Assembly (NCBI RefSeq): GCF_036322585.1
Contig: NZ_AP024600.1
Coordinates: forward strand, 4,774,001-4,838,000
Reading direction: 5' to 3'
Length of the DNA: 64,000 nt
Source: Luteolibacter sp. LG18
GTDB lineage: Bacteria > Verrucomicrobiota > Verrucomicrobiia > Verrucomicrobiales > Akkermansiaceae
The notes beneath the pieces are model-generated. The model was not told where the DNA came from. It searched no databases and worked only from the letters and a program-made list of their open reading frames with translations. Made by a program: the position numbers and the translations under genes. Of the stretch, positions 54,310 to 63,681 are shown piece after piece (positions within the stretch are counted from its first letter, which is position 1; each line of letters starts with the position of its first letter).

Positions 54310-54897
54310 TCACTTCATCGCGAGGAAGCGGTAGTAGCGGCGGGCGTCATTGGTGGCCACGCTGGTGTCGGTGACCACCACGCCCACCTCCTGCGCCACC
54401 TCCACGGTGCGGAAGGTCTTCCAGGTCTTCATGTCCTCGGAATACTGAGCCTGGTAGCTGGTGCCCTGCTGGCCGTAGAGGGTGATCTGGAATCCGCGGC
54501 GCGGGCCCTCGGTCCACTGCGGCTCGGTGGCATGGGCCTGGCCGCTGACGAGCACGTAGTCCCAGCGGCTCACCGCCCCTTGGTTGTCGGTGGCCTGCGC
54601 GCTCACCACCAGCGATCCGGCGCGTGGATTGCTCCAGGTCACCTCGTAGGGCGCGCGGGTGGCTTCACCGATCACCACACCGCCGACGGAGAACTGGACC
54701 TTGGCGATCGAGCCATCACGGTCGCTGGCGTTCGCGGTGAACTTGCACGGGATACCGGCCTGGATCGTCGCCCCGTCGGCAAGTCCGGTGATGGTCACAA
54801 CCGGCGCCTCGTTGGCGGCGGCGGTGGCGGTGAGGAACGCTCCGCACGCGGCGGCACGGAGGAGAGCGGCAAGGTTGGCAAGGGCTTGATGTTTCAT
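54310..54897 (-). CDS. Exported protein with Ig-like domain
   Basis: 195 aa with a signal peptide (MKHQALANLAALLRAAACGA and on to ATAAAN). Residues about 31-118 form a bacterial Ig-like domain, with APVVTITGLADGATIQAGIP and GSIAKVQFSVGGVVIGEATR. The C-terminal part, SYQAQYSEDMKTWKTFRTVE ending YYRFLAMK, matches the 'YYR' end module common in secreted verrucomicrobial proteins. It acts outside the cell; role unknown. Confidence 0.82.
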   Translation of the reverse strand: MKHQALANLAALLRAAACGAFLTATAAANEAPVVTITGLADGATIQAGIPCKFTANASDRDGSIAKVQFSVGGVVIGEATRAPYEVTWSNPRAGSLVVSAQATDNQGAVSRWDYVLVSGQAHATEPQWTEGPRRGFQITLYGQQGTSYQAQYSEDMKTWKTFRTVEVAQEVGVVVTDTSVATNDARRYYRFLAMK

Positions 54898-55017
54898 CCT
54901 GCACGAACCCTAACACCGCGATCATTAAGCCATGATGAACGGTGGGATATGCCGATGATCAAATGCTTATCGGGAAGTAGCGCACTCGATCCTTAGACGT
55001 CTGGTCGCCACTTGGCG

Positions 55018-55047
55018 AATAGGTCCTATAGGACGTATAAGACCCAT
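55018..55047. repeat. GTCCTATAGGAC-type repeat
   Basis: AATAGGTCCTATAGGACGTA directly past the stop of the HDAC-family gene is the same unit as in the array at 6975-7105. Confidence 0.7.
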
Positions 55048-55051
55048 CTTC

Positions 55052-55966
55052 TCACAGCCCGCGGTACTCCACCGCGAGCTTCTTCGCGGTGGCCACCGTG
55101 TTGCGGTGGAGCTTCGCGGTGAACTCGAGCTGGCGGTTGTAGCCGCCACCATAGAGCACGGTGACCGGAATGCGGTTCTTCAGAAACGCGCGCAGCAGCA
55201 CCTCGTCGCGGCGCTGAAGGTCCTTCACGGAAAGGTGCATCTGGCCGAAGCGGTCGTTGCGGTGGTTGTCAGCGCCGGCCACCCAGATGACGAGGTCCGG
55301 TGAGAAAGCATCGAGCGCGTTCGCCAGCGAGGTGAAGAGCTGCTTGAGATACATCTCCCCTTCCACATAGCGGACGGTCTCCACGTCCATCGATCCATCC
55401 ACTTTTTTCGTCGGGTAATTGCGCCCGACGTGGATCGAGTAGGTGAAGACGCGCGGGTCGTGGCCGAGGATGGCGTTGGTGCCGTTGCCCTGGTGGGCAT
55501 CGGTGTCCACCACCATGATCCGGATGCCGGGCTGCTTGTCCTGGATATCACGGATCGCGATGGCGACGTCATTGAAGACGCAGTAGCCCTCACCGTGTTC
55601 GCTGAAGGCATGGTGGGTGCCGCCCGCCAGGCAGACGCCGATGCCCTCCTCAAGCGCGGCGTGGCAGGCCAAGCGCGTGGCCTCCACCTCAGTGGCGCTG
55701 CGCGCGAAAAGTTTCCCGCCCACCGGCAGACCGAGCAGGATCTGCTCCTTCCGGTCCAGCAAGCCGGACTGGATTTTCGAAATATAGTCCGGCTGGTGCG
55801 CCAGCTTCAGCAGGTGGGAATCGGCCACCCGCACGTCGATGATCTCCTCCGGGCGCAGGATGCCGCCTTCCAGCAGCATGTCCTTCGACACCCGGAACTT
55901 GTCCATCGGAAACGGGTGCCCGGCTGGCAGGGCGAGCTCGAAATCCTGGGAGTAGAAGCAGCGCAT
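55052..55966 (-). CDS. Histone-deacetylase-family amidohydrolase
   Basis: 304 aa. GGTHHAFSEHGEGYCVFNDV (His pair), VVDTDAHQGNGTNAIL (zinc Asp and His), IWVAGADNHRND (second zinc Asp) and LYGGGYN (catalytic Tyr) are all present. It should remove acyl groups from amines (acetoin-utilisation/acetylpolyamine type rather than histone). The length is standard for class II-like bacterial members. Confidence 0.94.
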   Translation of the reverse strand: MRCFYSQDFELALPAGHPFPMDKFRVSKDMLLEGGILRPEEIIDVRVADSHLLKLAHQPDYISKIQSGLLDRKEQILLGLPVGGKLFARSATEVEATRLACHAALEEGIGVCLAGGTHHAFSEHGEGYCVFNDVAIAIRDIQDKQPGIRIMVVDTDAHQGNGTNAILGHDPRVFTYSIHVGRNYPTKKVDGSMDVETVRYVEGEMYLKQLFTSLANALDAFSPDLVIWVAGADNHRNDRFGQMHLSVKDLQRRDEVLLRAFLKNRIPVTVLYGGGYNRQLEFTAKLHRNTVATAKKLAVEYRGL

Positions 55967-56088
55967 GGTGGTCGCCCAACAGGGAACAGAGGAACCCGCG
56001 GAAAGCCAATGGGAATTTGAGAAACGATCAGGAGTCCACGCCGGTCGATGGCCTTGCCAGTCTGTCCCTTTTCACTCAGAAAGTTGTC

Positions 56089-56781
56089 ATGAACGCCCCG
56101 GACATTTCCGCCCCGACCACCAGCAAGGCCGCGGTCGCCAGTCTCATCTGCGGCATTGGCGGATTCCTCACCGGCCCCCTCACGGGCATCCCCGCCATCA
56201 TCACCGGCCACATCGCCCATGGTAATATCCGTCGCGCCGGTGGCACGCTTGGCGGCGGCGGCATGGCCCTGGCCGGGCTGATCATGGGCTACATCACCAG
56301 TTTTCTGATCGGGGGCATCGCCCTACTCGCCGGCATCGCCACTCCGGCCCTGCTGAGGCAGCAGGAAAAGGCGGCCCTGGTCATGCTCACCTCCGACATG
56401 CGCCAGATGCAACTGGCCTTCGTGGACTTCGAATCCGATTACGACAGCTACCCCTCGGACGCCCTGGCAGCCCGGGTCAAGGAGGAGACCGGCCAGGCCG
56501 CGAAGAACTCACTCTATCAGCTCGAAGCCGCCGGAACCGTCTCCGACCTGAAATCCCTACTCCACGTGACGCGGAAGATGAAGGGCGGCTGGAACTACTT
56601 CCCCGGCGCGAAATCCACGGATGTCCGCCGACTCGTACTCATCAGTCCCTCGGTCAATGGAAAGCACAAAGCGCTGTTTTCCGATGGCACGATCCTGGAT
56701 TTCAGTTCCGCGCAACAGGAGGAAGCCGTCCTGAAGGCAGGGCCTGGGATGGTCTTGGTTCCCGTCGAGGACGTGCGCTGA
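56089..56781 (+). CDS. DUF4190-type membrane protein with pilin-like outer part
   Basis: 230 aa from the ATG at 56089. Two membrane regions (about 14-40 and 57-85) match the DUF4190 layout (VASLICGIGGFLTGPLTGIP, then ITGHIAHGNIRRAGGTLGGG). The rest resembles a pseudopilin-like domain after ATPALLRQQEKAALVMLTSD. Seen in several Verrucomicrobia; function unknown. Confidence 0.78.
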   Translation: MNAPDISAPTTSKAAVASLICGIGGFLTGPLTGIPAIITGHIAHGNIRRAGGTLGGGGMALAGLIMGYITSFLIGGIALLAGIATPALLRQQEKAALVMLTSDMRQMQLAFVDFESDYDSYPSDALAARVKEETGQAAKNSLYQLEAAGTVSDLKSLLHVTRKMKGGWNYFPGAKSTDVRRLVLISPSVNGKHKALFSDGTILDFSSAQQEEAVLKAGPGMVLVPVEDVR

Positions 56782-56835
56782 GGATTCGTCGCGTGGGAAG
56801 ACATCGACTGGCCCGATCCGTTCAGCCGCCACGAA

Positions 56836-56935
56836 ATGCGACCAAACGACCTGAAAAACCCACTCAAAATCCCCAAACCGCTCAAACCCAACACCAAATT
56901 CACACCAAAAACGCGAACTTTCAGCCTAATCACGC
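56836..56935 (+). other. C-rich, G-poor stretch (possible Rho-utilisation site)
   Basis: About 100 bases with almost no G and many C and A residues on the plus strand, directly after the gene ending at 56781. The composition fits a rut site for Rho-dependent termination. There is no hairpin plus T-tract here. Confidence 0.4.
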
Positions 56936-56989
56936 CCCAAGCCCCCTATCCCTCGGGCTCAAAATCGCGCTCATGAGACTAATTCATCG

Positions 56990-57009
56990 CTTGTGAAATA
57001 TTTCACAAG
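56990..57009. promoter_or_regulatory. Rex-type operator upstream of ndh
   Basis: CTTGTGAAATATTTCACAAG is a perfect 20-bp palindrome whose core TTGTGAA-N4-TTCACAA equals the known Rex consensus. It lies 48 bp before the ndh start. Rex senses the NADH/NAD ratio and commonly represses ndh. Confidence 0.8.
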
Positions 57010-57057
57010 CTCTTGCATTTGTCCGAAAAAAAGTCCTGTGCCACCTTCCGCAGCGAA

Positions 57058-58383
57058 ATGAGCGAGCGAGACGCCAGCGCCAAGGGGCCCCGAAAAGTAC
57101 TGATCATCGGGGCCGGATTTGCAGGATTGGAGTGCGCACAGAAGTTGGCGAATGACTCCCGGTTCGAGGTGACCATCATCGACCGGAACAATCACCATCT
57201 CTTCCAGCCCCTCCTTTATCAAGTCGCCACGGCCTCCCTGGCCGCCTCCGACATCGCCCGTTCCATCCGCCAGGTCCTGACCAAGGCGAAGAACGTCACC
57301 GTGCTGATGGACGAGATCAGCGCCATCGACAGCGACGGCAAGACCGCCAACGGCAAGTCCGGCACGGTTTACCACTACGACACCCTGCTGCTGGCCGCGG
57401 GTGCCCGCACCGGTTACTTCGGCCGCGACGAGTGGGCCGAGCACACGCTGGGCCTTAAAACCTTGGCGGAAGCCCAGACCGTCCGCCGCACCGTGCTTTC
57501 CAACCTGGAGAAGGCCGAGCTGACCACCGATCCGGAAGAGCGCAAGCGCCTCATGACGGTGGTGATCATCGGAGGCGGCCCGACCGGCGTGGAGCTGGCG
57601 GGGGCCTTCGCCGACCTGATCCACCGCTCGCTGAAGGAAGACTTCCGCCGCATCGATACCTCGAAGCTGCGCGTGCTGTTGCTGGAAGGTGCGGACCGCA
57701 TCCTGGCCGTCTACGATCCGGACCAGAGTGCCTACACCAAGGACCGTCTGACGAAGGACGGCGTGGAAGTGCTGACCTCCACGAAGGTGGTGAACATTTC
57801 GAAGGGCCGCGCGGAGCTGGAAGACGGCACCGTGCTGGAGTCCGAGGCCATCATCTGGGCCGCCGGTGTGGCCGCGAACCCGCTGACCACCATGCTCGGC
57901 GTTCCGACGGACCGCGGTGGCCGCATCACCCCGAATCCCGACCTCTCCCTGCCGGGCAAGCCGGACATCTTCGTGGCCGGTGACCTCGTCGCCATCCTCG
58001 ATGAAAAGGGCAAGCCGGTCCCCGGCGTGGCCCCAGCCGCCTCCCAGATGGGCCGCCACGTGGCGAAGGTCCTCAAGGAGGACGCCCGCCTGGAGAAGAC
58101 CCAGTTCTCGGGAGACAAGGCCTCGCTGCGTCCGAAGTTCAGCTACTGGGACAAGGGCTTCATGGCCATCATCGGCAAGAACCACGCGGTGGTGAAGGCC
58201 GGGAACATGCGCGTGAAGGGCTTCATCGCCTGGGTGATGTGGCTGTTCATCCACATCCTCTTCCTCATCGGCTTCCGCAACAAGCTCTCGGTCCTCCTCG
58301 GCTGGGCATTCTCCTACATCCGGGACAATCCGGAAGCCCGTGTGATCGTGAACCGCCCCGGTTCCGTCGCCAAGCAGGCCTGA
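57058..58383 (+). CDS. ndh: Type II NADH dehydrogenase (NDH-2)
   Basis: 441 aa from the ATG at 57058. The FAD motif is VLIIGAGFAGLECAQ, then NHHLFQPLLYQVATASLAAS, the NAD motif VVIIGGGPTGVELAGAFADL, and IFVAGDLVAI near the C-terminal third. Two C-terminal hydrophobic helices (FIAWVMWLFIHILFLIGF, then LLGWAFSYI) attach it to the membrane. It passes electrons from NADH to quinone without proton pumping. A Rex-type site precedes it and a terminator follows, so it is a single-gene unit. Confidence 0.94.
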   Translation: MSERDASAKGPRKVLIIGAGFAGLECAQKLANDSRFEVTIIDRNNHHLFQPLLYQVATASLAASDIARSIRQVLTKAKNVTVLMDEISAIDSDGKTANGKSGTVYHYDTLLLAAGARTGYFGRDEWAEHTLGLKTLAEAQTVRRTVLSNLEKAELTTDPEERKRLMTVVIIGGGPTGVELAGAFADLIHRSLKEDFRRIDTSKLRVLLLEGADRILAVYDPDQSAYTKDRLTKDGVEVLTSTKVVNISKGRAELEDGTVLESEAIIWAAGVAANPLTTMLGVPTDRGGRITPNPDLSLPGKPDIFVAGDLVAILDEKGKPVPGVAPAASQMGRHVAKVLKEDARLEKTQFSGDKASLRPKFSYWDKGFMAIIGKNHAVVKAGNMRVKGFIAWVMWLFIHILFLIGFRNKLSVLLGWAFSYIRDNPEARVIVNRPGSVAKQA

Positions 58384-58411
58384 TCGGAGAAACCACCATT
58401 CCCTATCCGCG

Positions 58412-58440
58412 AACGGGCACCCCACTGGGTGCCCGTTTTG
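58412..58440 (+). terminator. Intrinsic terminator after ndh
   Basis: AACGGGCACCC-CACT-GGGTGCCCGTT, an 11-bp perfect stem, followed by TTG. The T-tract is weak (TTTT including the stem end). Confidence 0.8.
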
Positions 58441-58555
58441 CGTTGAACACACGTTAGTTGCAAGAAACATCGCCGAAGCGACGTTATGGGACGAAATCCG
58501 CCGTCATTGGCAGACAAGACCCACCACCTCGTTCGCTATCCACCCGTCACCGCCC

Positions 58556-59836
58556 ATGAAACCCAAGTTCGTCACCTCCGCCGCCGTCGTCGTCATCGGA
58601 GCCGGCGCATTCCTCGCCGGTCGCTCCAGCGTCTCCAACAGCGCCAAGGAAGGCACCGCCTCCGCCGATGAGGTCAAACCGCTGGTGACGTCTTCCCGCG
58701 GTTCTGGCTCCGGATCGGCTGATGGTTCCCGTTCCTCCAGCCGCACCGGGGGAAAATCGGACAGCCGCACCGCGGGTGACTCCACCCGCCCGGCCACCAA
58801 GGAGGCCCGCCTGGCGAAATTGGAAAACATCATGCGCGGCGAGGACCCGCTGGCCCGCAACCGCGCCCTGATCGATTACCTCGACCAGCTCGACCCCGCG
58901 GAGCTGAAGGACGCCGTGGACCGCTTCCGCGCCATGGGCATCACCCAGGAGCGCTTCGGTGAATACTCAATGATGCTCACCGCTTGGGCCAAGGCCGATC
59001 CGACCGGCGCGCTGGCCTACGCCAAGGAGAACACCAACGGCGGATTCGCCACCAATGCCATTCTCAGCGCCTGGGCCACCAACGACCCCGAGGCCGCCAT
59101 CGCCTGGGCCAAGGCCAACCACACCGGCGACGAGGCCAATCCTTATCTGGCCGGGATCATCCGCGGCATCGCCGCCAGCGATCCCACCCGCGCCACCAGC
59201 CTCATGACCGAGATGCCCTACGGCAAGGAACGCGGCGAGGCCCTCAATGGCGTGCTCCCGCACATCCTCACCCAAGGCAACGAAGCCACCCGCGAATGGA
59301 TCGCCTCGCTTCAGGACGAGCGCCTCCGCAATGGCGCGATGGAGCACGTGGCCGACCAGATGGCGAAGACCGATCCGAAGGGCACCGCCGATTGGCTGCT
59401 GGCCAATCCGGGCGACGCCGCCACCCGCAACATGGACAACGTGCTCGGCACCTGGGCGGAAAAGGACCAGGCCGGTGCCACCGCCTACTACCAAGCGCTG
59501 CCCGCGGGCGAGGCCCGCAGCAATGCCCTCCGCGGCATCGTCAACACCATCGCCGACAACGATCCGCAGGCCGCGATCGCGTTCATGGACAGCCACCCGG
59601 CCGATGTCACCGACCGCACGGTCCAGCAGCTCGTCTGGCACACCATGGAGGATTCCCCGGAACTGGCCCTCAGCCAGGTTTCCAAGATCGGCGACCAAGG
59701 CGCGCAGGAAGGCATGTATCGCCGCGCGATCGACACCTGGATGCGCAACGACCCGGCCGCCGCCAAGGGCTACCTCCAGACCCACGCCCTGCCGCCGAAC
59801 CTCCGCGGCTACGTGCAGAACAAACTGAGCAAGTGA
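58556..59836 (+). CDS. Exported helical-repeat protein
   Basis: 426 aa. An N-terminal hydrophobic segment (about 7-22) and a Ser/Gly/Lys-rich linker (about 25-85) precede about eight helical repeats of 25-40 residues. Each carries a W/Y-A-x2-(D/N)DP-x-A-A pattern (MLTAWAKADPTGALAYAKEN, SAWATNDPEAAIAWAKANHT, GTWAEKDQAGATAYYQALPA). The solenoid resembles TPR/Sel1 repeats. The type is frequent in Verrucomicrobia; partner unknown. Confidence 0.82.
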   Translation: MKPKFVTSAAVVVIGAGAFLAGRSSVSNSAKEGTASADEVKPLVTSSRGSGSGSADGSRSSSRTGGKSDSRTAGDSTRPATKEARLAKLENIMRGEDPLARNRALIDYLDQLDPAELKDAVDRFRAMGITQERFGEYSMMLTAWAKADPTGALAYAKENTNGGFATNAILSAWATNDPEAAIAWAKANHTGDEANPYLAGIIRGIAASDPTRATSLMTEMPYGKERGEALNGVLPHILTQGNEATREWIASLQDERLRNGAMEHVADQMAKTDPKGTADWLLANPGDAATRNMDNVLGTWAEKDQAGATAYYQALPAGEARSNALRGIVNTIADNDPQAAIAFMDSHPADVTDRTVQQLVWHTMEDSPELALSQVSKIGDQGAQEGMYRRAIDTWMRNDPAAAKGYLQTHALPPNLRGYVQNKLSK

Positions 59837-59843
59837 GCGCAAA

Positions 59844-59870
59844 GTAGCACAAGCATTCCTGCTTGTGAGT
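59844..59870 (+). repeat. REP-like palindrome
   Basis: GTAG followed by CACAAGCA-TTCC-TGCTTGTG, a perfect 8-bp stem. Confidence 0.8.
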
Positions 59871-60047
59871 GGGTGGACTCGCGAAGTTTCGCGCACTTCC
59901 AGTCCGCCCTCGTGTGGCCGGTGAAAAGAAAGAGCGCGCCTCTGGTTCGTTCTCTTCTCTGATCACTGATGACTGATCACTAGCCCCTCAACGAGGACCA
60001 GCTCTTGCGTCTGGACTCCCGGTTCGCGATCCGGGAATGTCGAGGCC

Positions 60048-61295
60048 GTGTCCGATTCTTTGTCCATCGCTGTTCTGGGCTGCGGTTCCCGTGGCCGCAC
60101 CTATGCCAAAATCGCCGCGTCATTCGGCGACCGTTACCGTTTGACCGCCGCCGCCGATCCGGTGGCCGTCCGCCGCGAAGCCGTCTCCTCCCTCGCCCCG
60201 GCCGGGCAGGTGCAGGAATTCCAATCCGCGGAATCGCTCTTCGCCACCGGGAAGCTGGCGGATGTACTGATCATCGCCACTCAGGACGCCCAGCACTTCA
60301 GCCACGTGATGGAGGCACTGGAGGCGGGCTACGACGTGCTGCTGGAAAAGCCCGCCGCGGAATCGCTGGAACGCTGCGAGGAAATCGACCGCCGTGCCCG
60401 CGAGCTGGGCCGCCGCATCGCGCTGTGCTTCGTGCTGCGCTACACCCCCTTCTACTCCACCGTGAAGAAGGTGATCGAAAGCGGTCGCCTCGGCCGCATC
60501 ATCTCGATCCGCACCCACGAGGGCGTGGAGCCCTACCACCAGGCCCACTCGTTCGTGCGCGGCCACTGGAGCCGCACCGACCGTTCCACGCCGATGATCG
60601 TGGCGAAATGCTCGCACGACGCCGACCTGATCTGCTGGCTCGGCGACTCCCCCGTGTCCTCGGTTTCCAGCTACGGTGATCGTAGTTGGTTCCGCGCGGA
60701 GAACGCCCCGGCCGGGGCTCCCGCCCGCTGCACCGATGGCTGCCCCGCGGCGAAGGACTGCATCTACGACTCCCACCGCTACCTGAAGGACAAGCGCCGC
60801 TGGCTGGGTATGGTGATGGACGGCTGGGAACAGGCGGACGATGGCGCGGTGATCGAATTCCTCCGCACCTCGCCCTGGGGCCGCTGCGTCTACCACTGCG
60901 ACAACGACGTGGTGGATCACCAGGTGCTCGCCTGCGAGCTGGAGAACGGCATCACCGTGACCCACACCATGACCGCCTTCGACTACGCCCGCGCGATCGA
61001 GATCTACGGCACCAAGGCCGCGCTCAAGGGCGGCCATCCCTATCATGAAGCGGGAGCCCCCGAACTCTGGCTGCGCCACCATGAGCACGGCTCCATCGAG
61101 CCGGTGGAAATCGTCAAACCGGCCGATGACGGCTATGCCGGCCACGGCGGCGGCGACTACGGCATCGTCGATGCGCTGGACCACCTTTTCAAAGGCCCGC
61201 ACGCACTGCCGCCGGGTCTCGATGGCCTTGCGGGACACCGCCTCGCCTTCCAAGCCGAAGCTTCCCGCGTGGCCAAGGGCGTGCCGATGCATTAG
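60048..61295 (+). CDS. Gfo/Idh/MocA-family oxidoreductase
   Basis: 415 aa from a GTG at 60048. The Rossmann motif is IAVLGCGSRGRTYAKIAASF and the signature Lys lies in VLLEKPAAESLERCEEIDRR (EKP). A long middle section, with HSFVRGHWSRT and KCSHDADLICWLGD, is typical of the larger sugar-type members. Three Cys around CTDGCPAAKDC could bind a metal. It probably oxidises or reduces a sugar; substrate unknown. Confidence 0.92.
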   Translation: MSDSLSIAVLGCGSRGRTYAKIAASFGDRYRLTAAADPVAVRREAVSSLAPAGQVQEFQSAESLFATGKLADVLIIATQDAQHFSHVMEALEAGYDVLLEKPAAESLERCEEIDRRARELGRRIALCFVLRYTPFYSTVKKVIESGRLGRIISIRTHEGVEPYHQAHSFVRGHWSRTDRSTPMIVAKCSHDADLICWLGDSPVSSVSSYGDRSWFRAENAPAGAPARCTDGCPAAKDCIYDSHRYLKDKRRWLGMVMDGWEQADDGAVIEFLRTSPWGRCVYHCDNDVVDHQVLACELENGITVTHTMTAFDYARAIEIYGTKAALKGGHPYHEAGAPELWLRHHEHGSIEPVEIVKPADDGYAGHGGGDYGIVDALDHLFKGPHALPPGLDGLAGHRLAFQAEASRVAKGVPMH

Positions 61296-61397
61296 GTCGC
61301 GATCGTCTCGACCAATTTTTCAGAATGTCCCGTCCGTCGGCATCGCTGTAAGACGATCTCTCATCGCACCGTCTCCCATCCGTCCCTTTTCCCGCCC

Positions 61398-62960
61398 ATG
61401 AAACCCGCCCGCTTCGTCCCCATCGCCCTCGCTGCTCTTTCCGCCACCGCCCTGGCCGCGGACGCCGTGAAGGACGCGCCGAAAAACGACAAGGCCGAGA
61501 AGGCGGAGGCCAAGGGTGAGGGACCTAACAAGGACATCCCGAAACCGGAGAAGGAGCCCAAGGACACCCCGCCGGTCACCCGCCCTTCCGCCGTGACCAT
61601 CGCCGGCAAGACCGTCCCCTACGAGGTCACCGCCGCGAAACTGGTGCTGAAGGAGGAGGACGGCAAACCGCGCGCCTCGATCTTCCACGTGGCCTACACC
61701 CGCACCGGCCTGACCGATGCGGAGAAGGCGAAGCGCCCGGTCCTGTTCGCCTTCAATGGCGGCCCGGGTTCCTCCGCGGTGTGGCTGCACCTCGGCATCC
61801 TCGGACCGAAGCGCGTGGACATCCCCGGCGATGGCACCACTGCCCCGCCGCCACCCGCCCGCCTGATCGACAATCCGGAGAGCATCCTCGACGTTTGCGA
61901 CCTGGTCTTCATCGACCCCGTTTCCACCGGCTACAGCCGCGCCGAAAAGGACACCAAGCCGAGCGACTTCCACGGCGTGGAGGAGGACATCAGCTCGGTG
62001 GGCGACTTCGTGCGCCGCTGGGTCAGCGAGCACGACCGCTGGGGTTCGCCGAAGTTCCTGCTCGGCGAGTCCTACGGCGGCGTCCGCGTGGCCGGTCTGG
62101 CGAACCATCTGCAATCCCGCTACGGGATGAGCCTCAATGGCGTGGTGATGCTCTCCTCGCTCGTCGACTTCCGCACGCTCACCGGCGACCAGGGCGATGA
62201 CCTCGTCTATCAGGTCTACCTGCCGGTCTACGCCGCGGTGGCCCATTTCCACGGCAAGCTCAAGGGCGACCGCGACGCCCTCATCGAGGAGGCCCGCAAG
62301 TTCTCCTTCGGAGACTACGGCGTGGCCCTGCTCCGCGGCACCCACATTCCCGCCGAGGAACGCGCGAAGCTCGCCGAGAAGCTCGCGGCCTTCAGCGGCA
62401 TCGAGGCCGCGGTGTGGCTGAGCCATGACCTGCGCATCGACCCCACCTTCTTCCGCGCCGAACTGCTGCGAAAGGAGCACAAGGTGGTGGGCCGCTTCGA
62501 TGCCCGCGTCGCGTGGGGCGCCACCAGCGAGTCCGATCAATCGCCCGACTACGATCCTTCGTACGCGCTGGCGCAGGGGGCCTTCTCCACCGCCATGTTG
62601 AACTACCTGGTCCACGACCTGCAGTGGAAGGAAGACCAGCCCTACGAGATCCTCACCGGCAAGGTGAACCCGTGGCGCTGGAACGCGAGCAACGGCTACG
62701 TGAACCTCAGCGACCGGATCTCGAATGCCATGCGGGACAACCCTCACCTCAAGGTGATGGTGATGTGCGGCCACGCCGACCTCGCCACCCCGCCGGACGG
62801 CATCGGCTACTCGTTCAGCCACCTCTTCCAATTGCCGGAAGCGCAGCGTGGAAACGTGAGCTTCACCCACTACGATGGTGGTCACATGTTCTACCTGAAC
62901 CCACCGGACCGGGTGAAGGCCCGCGAGGACCTGGTGAAGTTCCTCAACGGGGCGAAGTGA
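61398..62960 (+). CDS. S10-family serine carboxypeptidase-like protein
   Basis: 520 aa with a signal peptide (MKPARFVPIALAALSATALA) and a Lys/Glu/Pro-rich linker to about residue 60. FAFNGGPGSSAVWLHLGILG is the oxyanion block. The nucleophile is in LLGESYGGVRVAG, the Asp in CGHADLATPPDG and the His in HYDGGHMFYL. All three catalytic residues are present. Periplasmic. Confidence 0.93.
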   Translation: MKPARFVPIALAALSATALAADAVKDAPKNDKAEKAEAKGEGPNKDIPKPEKEPKDTPPVTRPSAVTIAGKTVPYEVTAAKLVLKEEDGKPRASIFHVAYTRTGLTDAEKAKRPVLFAFNGGPGSSAVWLHLGILGPKRVDIPGDGTTAPPPPARLIDNPESILDVCDLVFIDPVSTGYSRAEKDTKPSDFHGVEEDISSVGDFVRRWVSEHDRWGSPKFLLGESYGGVRVAGLANHLQSRYGMSLNGVVMLSSLVDFRTLTGDQGDDLVYQVYLPVYAAVAHFHGKLKGDRDALIEEARKFSFGDYGVALLRGTHIPAEERAKLAEKLAAFSGIEAAVWLSHDLRIDPTFFRAELLRKEHKVVGRFDARVAWGATSESDQSPDYDPSYALAQGAFSTAMLNYLVHDLQWKEDQPYEILTGKVNPWRWNASNGYVNLSDRISNAMRDNPHLKVMVMCGHADLATPPDGIGYSFSHLFQLPEAQRGNVSFTHYDGGHMFYLNPPDRVKAREDLVKFLNGAK

Positions 62961-63022
62961 GGCGGCGCACGCGCCGCGCTACGTTCTCGACTCTCCCGCC
63001 CATCCTCCTATCGTCCGTGGAC

Positions 63023-63499
63023 ATGGAGTTCGATCCCACCGTGCCCCAGGGGCCGCCACCCTTGCAGCAACCGCCCCAGCCTCCGCCGATGATGCTGGCG
63101 CAGCCGCCGCCGGGCCTACCTCCAGGCATGATGGTGCCCGCGCCCGGCTACCCGCTCTCCACCCCGGACGAACGGACGATGGGATTGCTCTGCCACCTGC
63201 TCCCGATCTTCACCGGCTTCCTCGGCCCGCTCATCCTGTGGCTGGTGAAAAAGGAGGGCTCGCCGTTCGTGGATCACCACGGCCGGGAAGCGCTCAATTT
63301 CCAGATCTCGAAATTGATCTACTTCTTCGGCGGCGGCGCCTTGACCATGGTGCTCGTGTTCGCTGGCGGCATCGGCATCTTCCTGATCCCGCTGCTCATG
63401 ATCATGGGCGTGCTGATGCTGGTGGCGGAAATCATGGCCGCCCTCGCCGCCAACCGCGGCGAATGGCACCGCTATCCCTGCTGCATCCGGGTGATTTGA
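63023..63499 (+). CDS. DUF4870 membrane protein
   Basis: 158 aa from the ATG at 63023; a GTG two codons upstream is possible. A Pro/Gln/Met-rich N-terminus (about 1-50) leads to DERTMGLLCHLLPIFTGFLG, VDHHGREALNFQISKLIYFF and three or four membrane helices, the DUF4870 pattern. Function unknown. Confidence 0.85.
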   Translation: MEFDPTVPQGPPPLQQPPQPPPMMLAQPPPGLPPGMMVPAPGYPLSTPDERTMGLLCHLLPIFTGFLGPLILWLVKKEGSPFVDHHGREALNFQISKLIYFFGGGALTMVLVFAGGIGIFLIPLLMIMGVLMLVAEIMAALAANRGEWHRYPCCIRVI

Positions 63500-63501
63500 A
63501 G

Positions 63502-63642
63502 GTAGGGTCATCTCGCCGAGATGACCGGGCGGAGGATGTTGTTCGCGGGACGAACGCCGCCCGATCAAACGAAGGGATGGGACATGCCGTTGGCAGCGGA
63601 CGCACCCGTTAGACCCGGTCGCCCCGGCGGTGCGCCCCTACC
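63502..63642. repeat. REPIN after the DUF4870 gene
   Basis: GTAG-GGTCATCT-CGCCG-AGATGACC (from 63502) is a perfect hairpin. It faces a GTAGGGGCGCACC-type REP on the minus strand ending in GTTAGACCC (63609-63642). Confidence 0.75.
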
Positions 63643-63681
63643 TTCAGAGAGGCACCTTCCTTCCGAAACAACACTCCGCGC

